NCBI GenBank assembly: GCA_963377175.1
Contig: CAUJNA010003783.1
Span: 558,004 to 622,003, forward strand
Origin: Effrenium voratum
Taxonomy: Eukaryota; Sar; Dinophyceae; Suessiales; Symbiodiniaceae
Direction of reading: 5' to 3'
Length of the DNA: 64,000 nucleotides
Below are positions 40,700 through 52,417 of the stretch, one piece after another. A program made the translations under genes and the position numbers. Below the pieces are notes generated by a model. The model did not search any database. It saw nothing but the letters and a program-made list of their open reading frames with translations, and was not told the DNA's origin. Positions within the stretch are counted from its first letter, which is position 1, and every line of letters starts with the position of its first letter.

Positions 40700-42158
40700 C
40701 ACGAGTGCAGAGCCGACCCTTGAGTACAGACCCGGGAAACCAAAATGGCTTCCCTTTTGCTTGCCCGACCCGTCGGCAACAAGAGATGGCCCGAGAAGAA
40801 CAACTGGTTTTCGTTTCGTACATCTTCTTGTCGGGCTATTTGCAATTGGGTTCTCCCTTTACCTCCCGAGGCACCCCTATATTTTAGGTCGCCCAAACAA
40901 CCGTCCCACCAAACGTATTTTATCATCAAATTGCTTTGTGTGCTTATTTTGTTGAGGCTCCATTTCTTGTGCTTGGTTTCAACGGGAGAACGAAAGACCA
41001 CCGTTTTTGCGGGTCCCCCTGAATTTTGTCACAGGGTCGCATCTTCGTGGGTTTGAATTTAGATATCCTATATTTTGTTTTTTATATACTTATATATTCA
41101 TTTGATACCCAGATCAAAATAATATTTGTTAAAAGGGTCAATATTTCAAATACAGTTTGCATTGTAATCAAGAGTGAGAACATTCTCATTGTGAATATGG
41201 GCCACTTTTTCAGAGTGTCTTTTTCAGGTGGCCCTGAGCTCCAACCCCATCTGGCGGGACCGCAAGGGTCAGCGCCGGGAGCTGGAAAAAGGCGGGGTCC
41301 GGGAGCGGTCGAGTCGCTGGAGTGGGTCAGATTCCGGTTTGTCGGATTGGCGCCGATTTCTTGTACAACAACAATGCGCTGATTTGTTAGAACCCTCCAG
41401 GTCCTTTTTGGGTGGGTTCCCCAGAAGTGGAAGCAACCCATCCGTGCCCTTCCGGGTCTGTGGCTACTGACAGTGGAGGGGGGAGGGGGCTGGATGGGCG
41501 GGTTTGCAAATTTTGCGCTGTTGCTGAGTTAGTTTGTTGCTGGAACTTTGGGAGGCACAGGGGTGACCCTCCCAATTGAGGAACCTGGCTCCTTGGGGAT
41601 TCAGTTGAGACAACCGATATGTTGCAAGCCAAGGCCAAAAGTTGTCCTCTAAGAAGACCCGATATGTGTGTGGGTCCAAACCTTCTGTTCCGATTTCAGC
41701 TGATTTGCCTGGGCTAACTTTTGGTAACAGACAAGATTACCCATTGCCGTCCATTTTTCTGTATCACAGGCACCTTGGAAACCACTATAACAAAGCCAAA
41801 AACACCATGGAGGGCTACCTACTATACATCGTATGTGTTAGGGTTGAACATTGACTTGCATCCCGTGAACATCATGAAAGGAAGTTTTAAGCTCCCAGAA
41901 GCACGCTGAACCCAGCGCCCCCGAACCCATCTCACGAGATGGGATCGAGGGCACATTCCATGGGGAACATCCACCGAACCGCACCAGTTAGGTTTTTGTA
42001 AACTGTGCCAACACCTGTGAACGGCTGGCATTAATCACCTACAGGTACAACGAACATTTTGTCGATTGACCGCAGGGGAACTGACTTTGGCATCCACTTG
42101 CCTAGTGTTGGGTATAAGTCAAAATCGGGAAACCCGCAAAATGATGGGGCTCCTGATA
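40700..42158. other. No supported gene
   Basis: AT-rich segment at 41040-41130 and several short open frames on both strands without splice support. No family copy was recognised. Confidence 0.3.
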
Positions 42159-42286
42159 CTGTGGATGGACGAAATCCATTTCGCACCACTTGGAAAACAT
42201 GGGAACCCCTGTTTGTTGGTATTCTCAGGGGAATCATCATTTCAGGGTTTCTTAGGTGGTGCGAAGTGGATTTTGTCCATCCACAG
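42159..42286. mobile_element. MITE-like family E, copy 2 (best)
   Basis: CTGTGGATGGACGAAATCCA to GGATTTTGTCCATCCACAG, with TA immediately on both sides (TA target duplication). GT lies at the left end and AG at the right in both orientations. Confidence 0.9.
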
Positions 42287-42802
42287 TATTTCCCGTTTTT
42301 TACCCAAAAAGTCCCCCCTCGTCGTGGGACATGGGGCTTTGCGGCCCTGAGAGGAACTGGTGGTGCGATGCCCAATGCCCCGTTTTTTTCTTTTCTTTTT
42401 TATTCCTTTTCTGTTTTTCCTGTTTTGGAGGGGGTGTCCCTTTAAAATCACTTAAGAAACCAATAACCAATCAAAGGAACAAAGAAACAAGAAAGCTGTT
42501 TCCTTTCTTCTTCCATGGAAATTCACTGTGCTTCTGGTTATCAAATTGCTGGGATTGGCAAACAACCCGCTTGCCAAGCAAGCTGGGGCGGACCATCCCA
42601 TCATATCTTCTTCGACGGCTGGAACGCAAGTGTTAAGTGGGAACCCCATGGCTTCTTTAGCAGGGCTCCTTAAAAGAAACTCATTTTGCAACCATTTGAC
42701 ACATGTCTGGCTTTTTCTCCACCAAATTAAATGGAAACCACCATTTACAAGTTGCAATGTTCAGGTGTTTTTCGTGTAAGGATCCCTGCTTAGGTTTGTA
42801 TC

Positions 42803-43102
42803 TTGAAGGCCCAAAAGGCCTCCAAGGCGAACGGAATCAAGCGGAATGAGGCTGCATTCTGCGAGAGGCAAGCACGAAAAGGGGAAAACCGGACGCTTTC
42901 TGCGGCTTTCAGCGGCTTTCAGCGGCTTGTACGCCGTTTTCCTGTATTGCGGCAGGTGAAGTTGCGAACATGGCGATGGAGTCACATTGGGCCCCAAAAT
43001 TCCAACAGGGAACCAGTTGAAGACCCTACAATCCGTGGTTTCTGGGAGAAGCACGCGGGGTTTGTGATTTTGCAATCGCATTGGCCGAGGTTCCTGTCAT
43101 AA
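42803..43102 (+). CDS. Possible coding segment, basic
   Basis: The frame reads KASKANGIKRNEAAFCERQA, RKGENRTLSAAFSGFQRLVR, RFPVLRQVKLRTWRWSHIGP and later EPVEDPTIRGFWEKHAGFVI before TAA. It contains a ggctttcagc duplication. The basic, protein-like composition and open length of 100 codons support it moderately. It may belong with 43160-43442. Confidence 0.35.
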   Translation: MKAQKASKANGIKRNEAAFCERQARKGENRTLSAAFSGFQRLVRRFPVLRQVKLRTWRWSHIGPQNSNREPVEDPTIRGFWEKHAGFVILQSHWPRFLS

Positions 43103-43159
43103 AAGCCCCTTTTGGGGATTCTTGCGTTGTGCTTGTTGGGTCGCCTGGGTTCATTGCAC

Positions 43160-43442
43160 TGATTGTGCCTTACTATCAAAGTTTGAGACTCTTCAACTCA
43201 CCACTTCCGGGGGTGACTTGGTAAAATCAAGGTGGCAGCTCATTCTTCAAAATCTAGACCGCATTTTGTGCATCTGTGAGACGCAACTTGATGGTATACT
43301 TGCATTGTTCGTGGGCAAGTCCACCACTTGCGCAGGGGACCCGCCTTTGTCCCTGCTGCACGGGGATGAGATCTTGCTCTTCACTGGCGCGGCGGAGCGA
43401 ACCGGGGGGTTGGACGGGGGCGGACGACTTCTTTATATGTAG
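43160..43442 (+). CDS. Possible coding segment, unknown
   Basis: The frame reads TDCALLSKFETLQLTTSGGD, LVKSRWQLILQNLDRILCIC, ETQLDGILALFVGKSTTCAG and DPPLSLLHGDEILLFTGAAE, to TAG 13 bp before a family A copy. The leucine-rich alternation looks like real protein. Could be a terminal exon. No domain is recognised. Confidence 0.4.
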
Positions 43443-43454
43443 CGATTTCAATAT

Positions 43455-43568
43455 CTAGGTCCCCCAGTAGTGCGCTTTCTCACCCCTTTTTTGGGGGAGG
43501 GTTCCCTACTAAAATAGACTACAGCAAAAAGGGTACCCTTATTCTAACCTCTCTACTGGAGGACCTAG
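43455..43568 (+). mobile_element. MITE-like family A, copy 6
   Basis: CTAGGTCCCCCAGTAGTGCG to CTACTGGAGGACCTAG. Flanks ATAT and ATAC fit a 4-bp duplication with one change. This is the cleanest full-length copy. Confidence 0.9.
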
Positions 43569-43649
43569 ATACGGAACCACCGATTGGCTGATGGATGTGA
43601 AACCCCACCGAAGTGAAGTCCACCAAAGGGTCCCTGTTTTAAAAATCAT

Positions 43650-43785
43650 GCCCATGTGTGTTTGTGTGTGTAATTGTGTGTGTGTGTGTGTCCGTGTGTG
43701 TGTGTGTCTCCGCGTGTCTGTGTCCTGTGTCTGTGTGTGTGCGTGTCCGTGCGTCTCTGTGTCTCTGTGTCTTGTGTGTCTCGGA
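43650..43785. repeat. GT/GTCT microsatellite
   Basis: tgtgtgtgtgtgtccgtgtg and gtgtctctgtgtctctg runs. Open frames across it are artefacts. Confidence 0.9.
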
Positions 43786-43956
43786 GCGCCGATCCGCTCA
43801 AATGGGCAGGTGAAACTGTAAGACCACGGGCGAAACACCTGGAGTGAGCCGGGTTGGATGAAACAAGAGGCTGTGTTGTCTTGAGGGTACCCCTTGAGGT
43901 TTATTTGAAGGGAAATCAAAAGCAACACTGGCTAGGGCCCATGAAAAGAAAGGTTG

Positions 43957-44045
43957 ACGCAATTTGGATGATGACAATTCTTAGGTAAACAATGGTGGTC
44001 ATATGAACCCCCTGGTTTTAATGGTGGTTTGAACCCCAGGGTTCC
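43957..44045. repeat. Dispersed repeat AATTTGGATGATGACAAT
   Basis: caatttggatgatgacaattc, aacaatggtggt and aatggtggtttgaacccc also occur at 18586-18615 and 36607-36730. The inverted word pair ggtggtttgaaccccagg / gaaccccctggtttt suggests another palindromic family. Confidence 0.6.
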
Positions 44046-44630
44046 TATGGCCTGTTTTGGAGCGCGGCGAGGATTGCACTCCAGACGGGCCCGAGAATTT
44101 GGGCACCTTGAAGTGGCCGCCGTCCCAGAGGGCGACGGCTCCTTCTTGTCGCTGGGTACGGGTTGCAGGCTCAAAGGCGAAACATAGGTCTGTCTTTTGT
44201 TGAGGGTGCCCTTTGTTTGAGGTTTTAAAAGAAAAACACAGGAACACACCGTTTTTGCGAAGTCCAATCCTCAAAAAAACGCACTTATTCTTGGTCACGA
44301 GAAAGAAGCAACCATAGGCAGGCAAACCAACTTGGAAGGGGCCAACCTGTAAGAATCTAGTCCCGCAGTTAGGACGATCAAATTGGTTTGCAAGTGCCCT
44401 GACAAACCAATTTTGTGTTGCCCTTTTCAAAGGAAGTTTAGAAGGAGCTTCCGTAGTACAGAAACTAATTGAAAGGTAGCTTGCGCAGATAGATACAATC
44501 AGAAGATCAGAGGCTTGTGAGAAAAGATAGCTCTTGCAGATAGTTGTAGATGACCAGATAGTGCATGCGGAGAGAAGCTCCTGCAGAGAGTTAGCGCGCA
44601 GATAAGATGAAGAAAGAATGAGCTGTCTTC

Positions 44631-45120
44631 TTGTTGTGTTGGTGGCCTGGTTACTCTGGACGTAGACGTTGGAGCGTCAACGCTTGTTGGTTGTGCTTTT
44701 TGCACTTTAGGTCTCTAAACTTTCTGCGAGGAGCCGTTGGGCAAGCGATGTCCTTGTTGTGCGGTTGGTTGTCTTTCGGGTTGTTTTGTTATTGTAGTTT
44801 TGTCTGTGATCCTTTGTGTAGGATTCATCTTTCTCCCGAACTTAGTTTCACCTGCCTCGTCACCAGGAAGTCTTCCGTGTACTTCGCTCTTGGAGGGTTG
44901 GCTCACGTTGTTTTGTGGTATCTCCGGTTCTGCTCCTTGCCTCACGACTGTAGTTTGTCTCCCGCCGTCCAGTTGTTCTGCACGCGCTGGGCGTCCGGAA
45001 CTAGTCTGGTGCAAACAGCGCTTTTCGTGGCCGTTTGTGTACTCGGATGCTGTAGTCACCATCGCGTTGCCAGTATTGGGTGAGTTAGTGGTGATTGCGT
45101 TGGCGAGTTGTTGGTTGTAG
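44631..45120. other. Three overlapping open frames, strand undecided
   Basis: Two plus frames (hydrophobic, for example GCFVIVVLSVILCVGFIFLP) and one minus frame (hydrophilic, TTVVRQGAEPEIPQNNVSQP) are open for 110-150 codons. At most one can be real. The GT-rich plus strand reduces stops, so none is called. Confidence 0.25.
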
Positions 45121-45260
45121 TGATGAATTGTGTAAAAGCTTCCGTGGCTCTATCTTCACTCTCGACCGGCGTTGTCGTTCATAATCGGATGCAGGTCATG
45201 TTGGTGGCCAAGCAGGAGAGTCCTCTTTTGGCGAGAAAGGGGCGCTGAATTATCACCATG

Positions 45261-45430
45261 TCGACTTTGGTCTTTGAAGAAAGAGAAAGATAATGAGAAT
45301 TAGAAAGAGAACGAGAAAGAAAGATAAAATAAAGAGAACAAGAAAGAAAGATAAAATAAAGAGACAATGAGAAAGACAAGAGAAAGAGAAAGACAAGAGA
45401 AAGGCAAGTAAAAGAGATAATAAAAATCAC
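45261..45430. repeat. Homopurine (GA/AAAG) tract
   Basis: About 150 bp of agaaagagaacgagaaagaa and gataaaataaagag units, purine-rich on plus. Confidence 0.85.
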
Positions 45431-47219
45431 CACGTATAGTTTACATTTCTAGAAGCTTCCGACCACCGGCTTCGCCAGCTCTATGTTGTTCAAGGGTTGC
45501 TTCAAGTCGGGGGTGCTCACTCACGAGCAAAGTGCTCCTCAAACATTTGGGCAGACGGCTGTGGCAATCTTTTGGTTGCTTGGTCTTGTCAGCAGCGTCC
45601 AGAGGCCATCTCTTGCCCTGCGGCAAGGTTCACAAACCTAGCAGCAAACAGTGCCAGCCCAACGCAGAGCTGGACAGATGCTTCACGCCCACCAGAAGCG
45701 CAGCCCGCGATATCGTTGCCCGCGTAGCGTGGCATTTGATAGAAGCAGATCCCGATGGCCGCAGGTGCCGCCGCAACTCAAGCACCAAGAGCAGAGCCCG
45801 GCAGGGGAGGTCAGCGAGTCCAAGACAGAGGCTAGCTGAAGCCCGTTGACTCGATGTCAGACAGCGATGCCCACCACCTTCTGTTTGGGGCTCCTGAGAA
45901 GAGGCGACTGCAGATGAAGGTGGTGGCCGCATCTGTCGCTCGTTGCTGTTCGACTTAGGATAGCCCCAGAAAATTCCAGGTTCCCAGGTTCCCAGTAGCT
46001 CGTTTGCGCTTGTAATGCCCCCTAATTGTGCGCTGTTACTACGCAGCACTTGTTGCGCTGTTGACGCCCGCATAAGCTTCCGCCGTTACCACCTGCCTAC
46101 TTTTCCTCTGTTACTGCGCGGTCTCAAAACCAGCTCGTTTTGAACATGACCCAACCTTTTGGCATTCAAACGGAAACCAAGGGGCAACCAACCAGAGTGT
46201 ACCTCTTGTTTTTTGCTTTTAACGGGAAACCAAACTGAAAACCAAAGCCATTTTGAGGGGTCCGATTGCTTCGGGCGCCGATTCCTATTTTGAGAACCCA
46301 CGCCTGGGGGGCTTCGGCACGAGTTGAGGCGCTTCTTCCAAGCCGATAATTCCAGAGCCGGGCAGCTCAAAAAACCGTCGTTAGCTAGCGGCTTGCTCCG
46401 GGGCACTTTGCTTGGAAGCGCATACTGTGTTTCTAGGCAAATATGCTTTGTGCTCACTGTGGGAAATATGTTTGTGATTGTTTACAGGCAAAATTGCAAG
46501 TCAGTGACAATAATACTTGTTGCATTTTATGTTTGGCATTTTGCTTGTAGGATCTAGTTTTCATATTTGTGGGGTCAAGAGAGCTGGAGGTGTCTGATAT
46601 TTTTGGGCTGCAGCCGGGGCCAATTGAGCGCAGCACTGTTGCAATCACTCGAAGTGACCCAGACGCCCAGCATCCTTTGCTCCTTTGTTTTGAGGGGTTC
46701 CCTTTTAAAATCAGCCGACCAAGGGTGCGGGTGGGTAAAAGTGAGCGGACATTCGCAAGCAAGAGGGGTGCAGCCGCTTTGGATGGTCATGACACGGCGA
46801 CCACTTCAATACAGTACCAGGTGTTCAGTTTGATTCGAGTGGACACAACCATTACTTGGGGTCACCAATGGCCACGAATCCTTCGGGTTTGAGCAACCAC
46901 TGTGAGAATCCCTACGCGTGCAATGTGTCTTGTGCAATACGGAATGGAGGATCTACATTGAAACCACATGTTGGTGGCTGGTAGTCCTCTTAGTATGTGT
47001 TCAGTATGTATGCAGATTGTATATGCATAAGCAAACTACTTTACACTCGTTGCGCAGTGTTATGACTGTATTCATGTGTGTGTGTGTTCATGTGTAACAT
47101 GTGTATATCATGTTAGATGCATTTGCATTTAGGCACACGTACGTGGTGAGAAGGATTTGCAGATGTGTGTGCGTGTGTAAATGTACATTTATACATGATC
47201 ATGTTAATATACTATTGGT

Positions 47220-47226
47220 AATAATG

Positions 47227-47259
<33 letters not shown>

Positions 47260-47262
47260 CTA
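47220..47262. repeat. TA microsatellite
   Basis: tatatatacatatatatata in an AT-rich stretch from about 47000 to 47350. Confidence 0.85.
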
Positions 47263-47547
47263 CACGTATATGTAGGTGTACGTCTATATTCACACGGCAA
47301 GAGACATGTATACACCTGCATGCAGAAATTGTAGCTAAATATATAATGATGACATGTTTTTCCTTTTATGGGCTTGGCTGTGGGGGCAGGGAACAGTTTT
47401 GTTGGTGGCTCCCCCACAGAAACAACGATGTCGCAAGGCGGACCTGCCAGAATCGCACGCTTCTTCCGGTAGGTTGATCGCAGCAGCTCCCGGAAGGTCC
47501 AGGGAAAGTGGATTTCGAGATTCAAGGCGTTTTTGTCTGCAAACATG

Positions 47548-47674
47548 CTGTGGATGGACAAAATCCTGCACCACTTTGAAACCATGGGAAACCATGATTT
47601 GCCGGTATTTACAGGGGAATGCTCATTCCAGGGTCTCTTAGGTGGTGCGAAATGGATTTCGCAACCATCCACAG
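47548..47674 (-). mobile_element. MITE-like family E, copy 3
   Basis: CTGTGGATGGACAAAATCCT to TTTCGCAACCATCCACAG. It separates two coding-like segments (47395-47545 and 47690-47790). GT and AG termini occur on both strands. Confidence 0.88.
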
Positions 47675-48000
47675 TGGCTTTGAGGCGTCTCACTTTGACG
47701 ACCATGGACATTGTTTTGCGTGGTGAGGATCCCATTGTGGACAACGACACCGTGAGAAATGTCGGCAGGCCTGGATGCCAAAGGAGAGTGCACGTTTCTG
47801 TGTGTGTGTGGGAATATGGATGTTCCGAAGAGAGAAAAGCATGGGGGGCCTCTTTTGTGAAGGAGGCAGCCCATATGTGTGTGTGTGTGTGTGTTTTTTT
47901 TTGGGGGGGACCCTCCAAAATGGTTGGTTTCCTTTTGGTCCCCGTTGTTCAACCAAGTTCAAAATGGGGGGTACCGTCAAAACAGAAAACGAGCCACCCA

Positions 48001-48090
48001 TATGGCTGTGGCTCAAAAATCCGGAATTCCAGCATGGAACCCTGGTAAGTGGAAACATGGACCAACACCTGCGTAACCCCTCAGCCATAT
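48001..48090. mobile_element. MITE-like family C, copy 5 (diverged)
   Basis: tatggctgtggctcaaaaat at the left, then ccggaattccagcatggaac, and a decayed right end cctcagccatat. Confidence 0.65.
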
Positions 48091-48293
48091 TTGCTCGTTT
48101 GAGCCATCAACATCACTTGGGCGGCCTGTCTCTTGACAGGCCGAAGCCTCGTGACCGCAGCCCGGCCAACGGGAGGCGAGCTCGGGCAGTTCTGGGTCGG
48201 GGTCGGGGCTGGCCTAAAAAAGGACCGCCTCTTGGAACATGCCCCAAGAAACAGCCGTTTTTTTCTCCCAAACAAAGAAGCTCCCTCCTAAGT

Positions 48294-48400
48294 GGGTATG
48301 GGTCAAAACTAAACCACCAGGAATTGGACCGCAGGCGGTTTTAGTCCATGTTTCAATTTACCAAGGTTCCATCCTGGGTACCTATTTTTGACCCACAGCC
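48294..48400 (+). mobile_element. MITE-like family C, copy 6
   Basis: gtgggtatgggtcaaaacta to ctatttttgacccacagcc, with ggaccgcaggcggttttagtcc inside. On plus it starts GTATGG and ends CACAG. Confidence 0.82.
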
Positions 48401-49375
48401 AAGAAGGGATTGTTTGGTGGGTTGCATGTTCACTTGCAGGTGAGTAACAGGGGTTATCAAAATGAATGGTATGCGGCCTTGCCTTTGTTGTATTGGTCTC
48501 CCAGGACGAATTGCGGATATGGGCCAGGCAAAGGCAGCCTCCATTCAAGGTTAGGAGTTCCCCTTCTTTCCCTCGGAGTCAAAGGACAAGCTCTGGTTAT
48601 GTCTCCAAATTAGAGGACAATTCAGGAAGAATGTTCTACAGGGCTTGGCTTTGTTGCCCTTGAAAGCCACTAACAGAGAGTCCCCTTCAAGTGTTGAGTT
48701 TGCGCAAAGGACTCCGCGAAGATAACGTTATTGTGTAGAGAGCTTTTCCGGACTTTTGCCTTCCCTTTCTCTCCCTTTCGAGTGAGTTGCCTTCTGGTGT
48801 CCCTTTTCAGACCATCCCAACGAGTTGGTTTGGGTCTGTCTGCTTTCAGGGCCCCCCCAAAATGGTGTATTTGTTCTTTTAATTGAAACCACATCTAACT
48901 GCCACATGGCCAATGTGCCCCAAGCAAAGGTACTCACATAGATGTTGCAGTTCGGGCCGGTTGTTTGTAAGGCTATATCAATTTGACACCTTCGCGTTTG
49001 AGCAAAGAGTTGCGGCTTGCCGCAGGGTTCGATCCAAGATGTGGAACCAATCCTCGCTCCCGGAGAGTTCCGGTTTTCCCCAGTTGGGATGTGGCACGTT
49101 TTAGCATCGTTGAAATATTTTACTCGCTAGCGGGTGGGGGCAAAGCCTATGTGTGGAATATTTGCACAAGGATTCTTCAGGAGGGTCCGCGAACTCCTCC
49201 GGATTTCGGGACGGCTTGTCAATGCAGGATGGCTCAAAGAGGTTTGCATCCCTCTTCCAGGTGTGTGTTTTCTGGTTTAGCACGCCACCACACCAAGCAG
49301 ATTTGGTAGGAGAAGCTTGTTGGAGACGCCCTTACCACAAACAAACACAGAAAACACACCACAGTTATTATGGTC

Positions 49376-49475
49376 CACCCACCCGCCCGCCCGCCCACCC
49401 ACGCACACACACACACACACACCACACACAAAGACACAGACACACACACACAAACACACACAGAGACACACAGAA
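49376..49475. repeat. CACC/CA microsatellite
   Basis: cccacccgcccgcccgcccac then cacacacacacacac and agacacacaga runs. Open frames across it are artefacts. Confidence 0.9.
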
Positions 49476-50924
49476 CAAACAGGTATGGTCGGTATGGTTG
49501 GTCAGGCAACCCTTAGTCGGTGGCTGGAAAATTTGAGCTCGTTCTTGTAGATGGTAAACGGGCAACCAGCTCCGGAACACCTCCAAACGGGCTCCAATCC
49601 ACCAGGAATGCTGATCCAAGCCTTTGCATTTCCATGTCTGGCTGCATCTTTTGTTAGTTAGGACCCCCCCAAAATGGTTGGTTTCCTTTTGGCTTCCCCG
49701 TAAATCCAACCAGAAGACAGTCCCAACCACAAAAAGACAAACCCGTGTGTTTCTTTCAGCAACGCCCAAATCCTCCCCCATCCCCCCACCCCGCGCTTCG
49801 CGCGTTTTGTAAATCCTTTGGACTCATCGCTTCAACACAGCGCAAGGCCGCAGCACTATTTGGCAGGTCCCAGACTCAGCTCGTTCAGTGGCCAGGTTTA
49901 AGCATAATGTTTGTTTTTGTTTTGCGGACCCCTTACCACCAAAAATAGTGATTTTCCTTGTGGTGTCCCTTTTAATCTGCAAAAAAAGAGGCGTACCCCC
50001 CAAAAAGACACCTCCATACCTAGATCTTCGAACCGGCTGTTTTTTTCTGCAAAAAGGCGCCTTGTCAGCCTTTGTGTTTTGCATCTCGGCGTTCTTGATG
50101 TAGCGCGCTTCCCCGAAAGCGCGATAGGAAATCGGCGGAACATCGGCGGATTCTGGCGGGAAATCGGTGGAATTTGGCGGTCATGATTTTTATTTTCCGC
50201 CGGCGTGCCTTGTATTTCGGCGCTTTTTGTTGCGCCTCCGCTTTAGTGTTTGAAATCAGCGTTTTTGTTGCTTCTTCGGCGGAGTTTTTCGCCGCCAAAC
50301 ATTTCGGCAAAAAACAATGGCGAAAGAAGTTCTAGGTATGATAGGGGGTATTTTTTGAAGGTACCCATTTTTGGGCTGCTTTGGGAAGCTTAAAAGGCAG
50401 CCACCCGTTTTTTTTGTTTGGCGGGGGTGCACGATGTTGAGAGAAACACCTGGCTAGGTCTCACGACGCAACCTCACAATGGGATTTTGCAAACAAAAAC
50501 CACCTCAAGAAGTCCCTCCAACAAAAGACTTGTACATCATCCTCGGGTTGGCCTGGACCTCACGATGCAGAGGAATCCCGCTGAAATTTACCGAGTCTAA
50601 AAGCGTTGGCAACACAAGTGAAAAAACAAACAAAAAATCCACGCAAAACTCTTCAAACCATTCCTCTCCCCCCCAGATCCTTACCCCCCTACCAGAGCCC
50701 TGCTGGGTGCTCCTGGTCCGTGGTGTTGTATGGCCCCTTTCCCGTCGGTGCCCAACTCTACCTTGGTTAGAGTTGGCGCACGTGCCTACCGCTTTGAACA
50801 GCATTTTAGAGATCCACACTCGTACCAATGATCATATGAGCGGCGGTTTTTTGCCCGCAAGCTAATTTAGTGGGGAGAGGGACATTATTATTGAAAATGT
50901 GCGCCGCGCCACACGCGCGGAAGC

Positions 50925-51405
50925 GTGCGGAAGGCTCACGGAAGGGATTTGTTCGCGGAAGGTTTGCGGAAGCTTGGTGGCTGATATACAACTAAATGTT
51001 TCAGTGCGTGCATGGAAAAGCTCGGAGAAACAATTCCAGTAGAAGAAAAGGTGTTGCCGCGTGCAAGAAACGTAACGCTTACTCGAAGAGCAGATGCCAA
51101 CAGCAAGCCAAGAAGGCCAAAACAGCCGGCGTACTTCGCGGAAGGTTTGCGGAAGCTTCGCGGAAGCTCCGCGGAAGGGAGGCCCCGTGTTTGCAAGCAA
51201 GCGGCCACGGAGCCCAAGCCTACACAAGCTGTGGAACACTACCTCACTGAAAATGACATTTGTTTCTGCGCCAATGCTCGCGGAAGCAAAACTTGTAAAC
51301 CATGCCCCGCGGAAGGTTTGCGGAAGCAAACAATGAAACACAAGTTCGCGGAAGGGACCTCTTGGCCCGCGGGAAGGATGCGGAAGGGTCCGCGGAAGCT
51401 TGAAT
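50925..51405. repeat. Cluster of GCGGAAG motifs
   Basis: The word GCGGAAG (or CGCGGAAG) recurs more than a dozen times in 480 bp, often as gcggaaggtttgcggaagc, interspersed in otherwise unique sequence. Open frames on both strands translate the motif as AEGLRK or FRKPSA blocks. Confidence 0.8.
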
Positions 51406-51649
51406 AATGTCCAAGCAAGTTTGTAGGGAATAAAAACCAACGCTCATATGTTTTTCCTCAGACCTTCAAGCGTCTGACTGCGAGGTAGGAAGAGCCACAG
51501 CAACTTGAGGGCGACAATGCATACAAGGCTTAGGGAAATGTGTTTAAACAACAACACCCAGGCCCCTTGTAAGCAGAAGCCGTAACAAGAACACAAAGCC
51601 TGCTACGCCCTGTGTTTAGGCTCATTGTTCATAATCCTCAGCCGCTTTG

Positions 51650-51931
51650 TTCTCAACGTGTTTCAACAGAGGGCGTGTACCTTTCTTTGAAGGGGTTTAC
51701 AAACACTTTTTGAGAGGAATCTACTCAGCAGGTATGCAAACAGTGCATGTACAAACGCCTATCAAACAAGTATTACATGCTGTTGACAAAAGGAAAAAAG
51801 GGTTGAGGACATTAGAAAGGCAATGCCACAATGCTATTCCTCTAGCTCTTCTTGCTTTGACGACAAAGCAGGATTTGACGATGATTTGCTCTCCAGTTTT
51901 GAGTTTTCGCGCGGCCTCCTCGGAAGACTGA
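51650..51931 (+). CDS. Possible coding segment, unknown
   Basis: The frame reads RGRVPFFEGVYKHFLRGIYS, AGMQTVHVQTPIKQVLHAVD, KRKKGLRTLERQCHNAIPLA and LLALTTKQDLTMICSPVLSF before TGA. Protein-like over its whole length. From 51823 another plus frame (CFDDKAGFDDDLLSSFEFSR) is also open, so an exon boundary or frameshift may lie near there. No domain is recognised. Confidence 0.35.
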   Translation, partial: FSTCFNRGRVPFFEGVYKHFLRGIYSAGMQTVHVQTPIKQVLHAVDKRKKGLRTLERQCHNAIPLALLALTTKQDLTMICSPVLSFRAASSED

Positions 51932-51985
51932 ACGATCAGCTAAGTTTTCCCAGTTTTTTTGTCCACTGGGTGGGTCGGACTCGCT

Positions 51986-52417
51986 TCACCCTGGACTCTC
52001 TTCGCCAAACGGTCGCGGCAAGTCCGGCTCCCCACTCGTTTGTAGGGACCTCGTCACCAGGAAGGGAAGATGGAAGCCGGTGTTGGCAATTGGACGACCA
52101 GGAAGAACGAAACTAGAAACCAGGCGGCTGATGCATTGTGAAGGGTCAGCACAAATTCTCACAGCGTTTGCATTTGATTCGGGCGCCAGAACTTGAGCTG
52201 AGGTTCTTTGGTGGGCAAGAATGCCTACAAAGAGAAGAACCGCTACACCTGCCTTGGACAGGCCAGCTGTTGCAGCGTTATGAAGGCGTCTGCCCAAAGC
52301 CAATTTTGCCTCTTGGTGTTCATATTTGGATATGTGAGTGTTCTGTAGAGAAGAAGGCAGGTTTGAAAGGGAACCAAAAGGCAGACTACTCATTTGGGGG
52401 TCCCGTAAAAAAGACAC
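51986..52417 (-). CDS. Possible minus-strand segment with hydrophobic stretch
   Basis: The minus frame includes EHQEAKLALGRRLHNAATAG, LSKAGVAVLLFVGILAHQRT and SAQVLAPESNANAVRICADP. The AGVAVLLFVGIL stretch after a positively charged region looks like a signal anchor or transit segment. A plus frame overlaps. No family is recognised. Confidence 0.35.
   Translation of the reverse strand: MSFLRDPQMSSLPFGSLSNLPSSLQNTHISKYEHQEAKLALGRRLHNAATAGLSKAGVAVLLFVGILAHQRTSAQVLAPESNANAVRICADPSQCISRLVSSFVLPGRPIANTGFHLPFLVTRSLQTSGEPDLPRPFGEESPG

Noticed and set aside
44631..45120. Membrane protein gene on plus, or hydrophilic protein on minus
   Set aside because: Three mutually exclusive frames are open and nothing distinguishes them by eye.
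49015..49045. Possible tRNA T-arm (GGTTCGATCC)
   Set aside because: No acceptor, D or anticodon arms can be built around it.
50140..50310. Possible CRISPR-like or satellite array of TCGGCGG words
   Set aside because: The words are irregular, without constant repeat length or unique spacers.
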